Positions 12,794 to 14,314 of a DNA stretch of 14,314 nt are shown one piece after another. A program made the translations under genes and the position numbers. The stretch lies in contig CAIZNF010000447.1 in the NCBI GenBank assembly GCA_903934275.1, forward strand, positions 1 to 14,314, given 5' to 3'. The DNA comes from an uncultured Nitrosomonadales bacterium (GTDB lineage Bacteria > Pseudomonadota > Gammaproteobacteria > Burkholderiales > Gallionellaceae). Numbering within the stretch: position 1 is the first letter of the stretch; each line of letters opens with the position of its first letter. Under the pieces are notes generated by a model. The model had not been told where the DNA came from, searched no databases, and was given only the letters and a program-made list of their open reading frames with translations.

Positions 12794-14194
12794 ATGGATT
12801 TTTTGCCGATTTTCTTGAATGTAAAAGACAAGCTGTGCCTCGTGGTCGGAGGTGGCGGTGTTGCCCGCCGCAAGGCATCTTTGCTGGTAAATGCGGGCGC
12901 TAGGGTGAAAGTGGTTGCACCGGAGCTTTCCGCCACTTTTGCCGACATACCGGACATAGAGCATGTCGCGGAATATTTTCAGTCCGCTCATCTGGATGGG
13001 GCGGTGCTGGTCATCGCCGCGACGGGTGACAGCGCAGTCAACCGGGATATTTTGCAACATGCACAAGCACGGAATATTCCGGTGAATGTAGTGGACAATC
13101 CAAAATTAAGCACGTTCATCATGCCGTCGGTGCTGGATCGCTCACCGCTGATGGTGGCATTTTCCACCGGCGGCGCATCACCGGTACTCGCAAAAATGTT
13201 GCGCAGCAAACTGGAAACGCATATCCCTCAAGGTTATGGCCGCCTGACCGCATTTGCCGCACGGTTCCGCGATACCGTCAAGGCGCATGTCGCCGATCCA
13301 GCCATGAGGCGGATATTCTGGGAAACCGTGCTGGAAGGTGCTGTCGCCGAAAAAGTGCTGGCGAGCGACGAAGCCGGTGCGGAATCCATGCTGCTCAGCA
13401 TGTTGGAAAATAAGAGCGTAGAACAATGCGGCGAAGTGTACCTGGTCGGCGCGGGGCCGGGCGACCCGGATTTACTGACTTTCCGCGCTTTGCGGCTGAT
13501 GCAAAAAGCCGACGTGGTGGTCTACGACAACTTGGTATCCAAACCAGTGCTGGAAATGACGCGGCGGGATGCGACCCGGATTTTTGCCGGAAAAAAACGT
13601 GACGACCACACCCTGCCGCAGGAGGAAATCAACGAGCTGTTGGTACGCCTTGCCAGGGAGGGCAAGCGCGTGCTGCGCCTCAAGGGAGGCGACCCATTTA
13701 TTTTTGGGCGCGGCGGCGAAGAAATTGAAACACTCGCCGAAAACGGCATCCCGTTCCAAGTCGTGCCCGGCATCACCGCAGCATCCGGCGTTTCCGCCTA
13801 TGCGGGCATTCCGCTGACGCACCGCGACCACGCGCAGTCGTGTATTTTTGTCACCGGGCATTTGAAAGACGGCAGCATGGATCTGGACTGGGAAGCGCTA
13901 GCGCGCCCGAACCAGACTATCGTGGTCTACATGGGCTTGCATGGCCTCGAAGTACTCTGCGCGGAATTGATCGGACACGGCTTGCCGGACAGTACTCCTG
14001 CCGCCATCGTGCAACAGGGAACCACTCAAAATCAGCGCGTCGTCAGCGGTACATTGGCAACGCTACCCAGGATCGCACAGATTGAAAAATTGCAAGCACC
14101 GACTTTGATTATTGTCGGTGGGGTTGTCACACTCAGGGGAAAACTAGCTTGGTTTGCCCCGAAAAAAATTGAGGCATCAAAAGAAGGCGCATAG
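12794..14194 (+). CDS. cysG: Siroheme synthase CysG (uroporphyrinogen-III C-methyltransferase / precorrin-2 dehydrogenase / ferrochelatase)
   Basis: CysG converts uroporphyrinogen III to precorrin-2, oxidises it to sirohydrochlorin and can insert iron to give siroheme. Here it most likely also supplies the substrate of CbiX. The 466-residue protein aligns end to end with E. coli CysG. The N-terminal NAD domain has MDFLPIF and [12 protein letters not shown] (17-28), and D101 (NVVDNPK) lies at catalytic Asp104. STGGASPV (124-131) has Thr125 at the position of the phosphorylated Ser128. The methylase half has [12 protein letters not shown] (218-229), [17 protein letters not shown] and VPGITAASG. 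The ribosome binding site is weak (AAAG). The gene starts 8 nt after the small ORF and is the last gene of the run. No terminator is evident behind it. Confidence 0.96.
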   Translation: MDFLPIFLNVKDKLCLVVGGGGVARRKASLLVNAGARVKVVAPELSATFADIPDIEHVAEYFQSAHLDGAVLVIAATGDSAVNRDILQHAQARNIPVNVVDNPKLSTFIMPSVLDRSPLMVAFSTGGASPVLAKMLRSKLETHIPQGYGRLTAFAARFRDTVKAHVADPAMRRIFWETVLEGAVAEKVLASDEAGAESMLLSMLENKSVEQCGEVYLVGAGPGDPDLLTFRALRLMQKADVVVYDNLVSKPVLEMTRRDATRIFAGKKRDDHTLPQEEINELLVRLAREGKRVLRLKGGDPFIFGRGGEEIETLAENGIPFQVVPGITAASGVSAYAGIPLTHRDHAQSCIFVTGHLKDGSMDLDWEALARPNQTIVVYMGLHGLEVLCAELIGHGLPDSTPAAIVQQGTTQNQRVVSGTLATLPRIAQIEKLQAPTLIIVGGVVTLRGKLAWFAPKKIEASKEGA

Positions 14195-14314
14195 CGCGAC
14201 CATTGTGCAAGATGTTGTTTAAAAATTGCTGTAGTTTGGGCCGCCCTGATTCCACTTCCCCCTCAAATGGAAAATAATTTGCAGGTCGGGACGTACCCGG
14301 CAGCGATGTCTGGC
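14195..14314. other. Non-coding right flank
   Basis: No gene or clear terminator is seen in the last 120 bases. The stretch is more AT-rich than the operon. At its end, AGGTCGGG followed by ACGTA and CCCG (14283-14299) forms a small CGGG/CCCG hairpin. It looks like the left-flank palindrome (278-294) in opposite orientation, but the element runs to the window edge and may be cut. Confidence 0.4.

Noticed and set aside
14195..14280. Terminator after cysG
   Set aside because: I could not find a stem of useful length followed by a T-run; the operon end is not defined by this window.

Overview
The window is almost entirely a cobalamin (vitamin B12) biosynthesis locus. The genes are GC-rich, and the gene set is the early-cobalt-insertion ('anaerobic') corrin-ring pathway. 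Gene content, tight ATGA-type overlaps and REP-like intergenic palindromes suggest a betaproteobacterium, perhaps of the Gallionellaceae/Nitrosomonadales type. That assignment rests on general resemblance, not on a marker gene.

Layout. Positions 1-329 hold no convincing gene, only small palindromes. bluB (minus strand, 330-1109) makes the lower ligand 5,6-dimethylbenzimidazole. It lies behind its own promoter, cobalamin riboswitch (1166-1327) and intrinsic terminator (1127-1161). A second cobalamin riboswitch (1442-1615, plus strand) starts about 115 bp away and points the other way. It has an extended -10 promoter and a 219-nt leader without a gene, followed by a long plus-strand run: cobO, cbiA, a CbiM-like cobalt transport permease, cbiF, cbiX, cbiC, cbiD, a fused cbiET, cbiL, cbiG (N-terminal and middle domains), a separate CbiG-C/CobE-like ORF, cbiH with a C-terminal extension, a small hypothetical membrane ORF, and cysG. 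Most junctions overlap or are only a few bases apart, so the run probably behaves as one operon. The last 120 bp hold no recognisable gene.

How the genes work together. CysG turns uroporphyrinogen III into precorrin-2 and sirohydrochlorin, and CbiX inserts cobalt, for which the CbiM-like permease may provide uptake. CbiL, CbiH, CbiF, CbiG, CbiD, CbiE/T and CbiC then methylate, contract, deacylate, decarboxylate and rearrange the ring to cobyrinate. CbiA amidates side chains a and c, CobO adenosylates the cobalt, and BluB supplies the lower base. Not seen here: the CbiJ/CobK reductase, CbiP/CobQ, CbiB/CobD and the nucleotide-loop genes (CobU, CobS, CobT, CobC).

The pathway itself is well known. 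The less ordinary features are the back-to-back riboswitches, the split CbiG, the extended CbiH, the lone CbiM-like permease, and three places (cobO-cbiA, start of cbiET, cbiET-cbiL) where short repeat-like palindromic DNA appears to have entered gene junctions while leaving an open reading frame through them.
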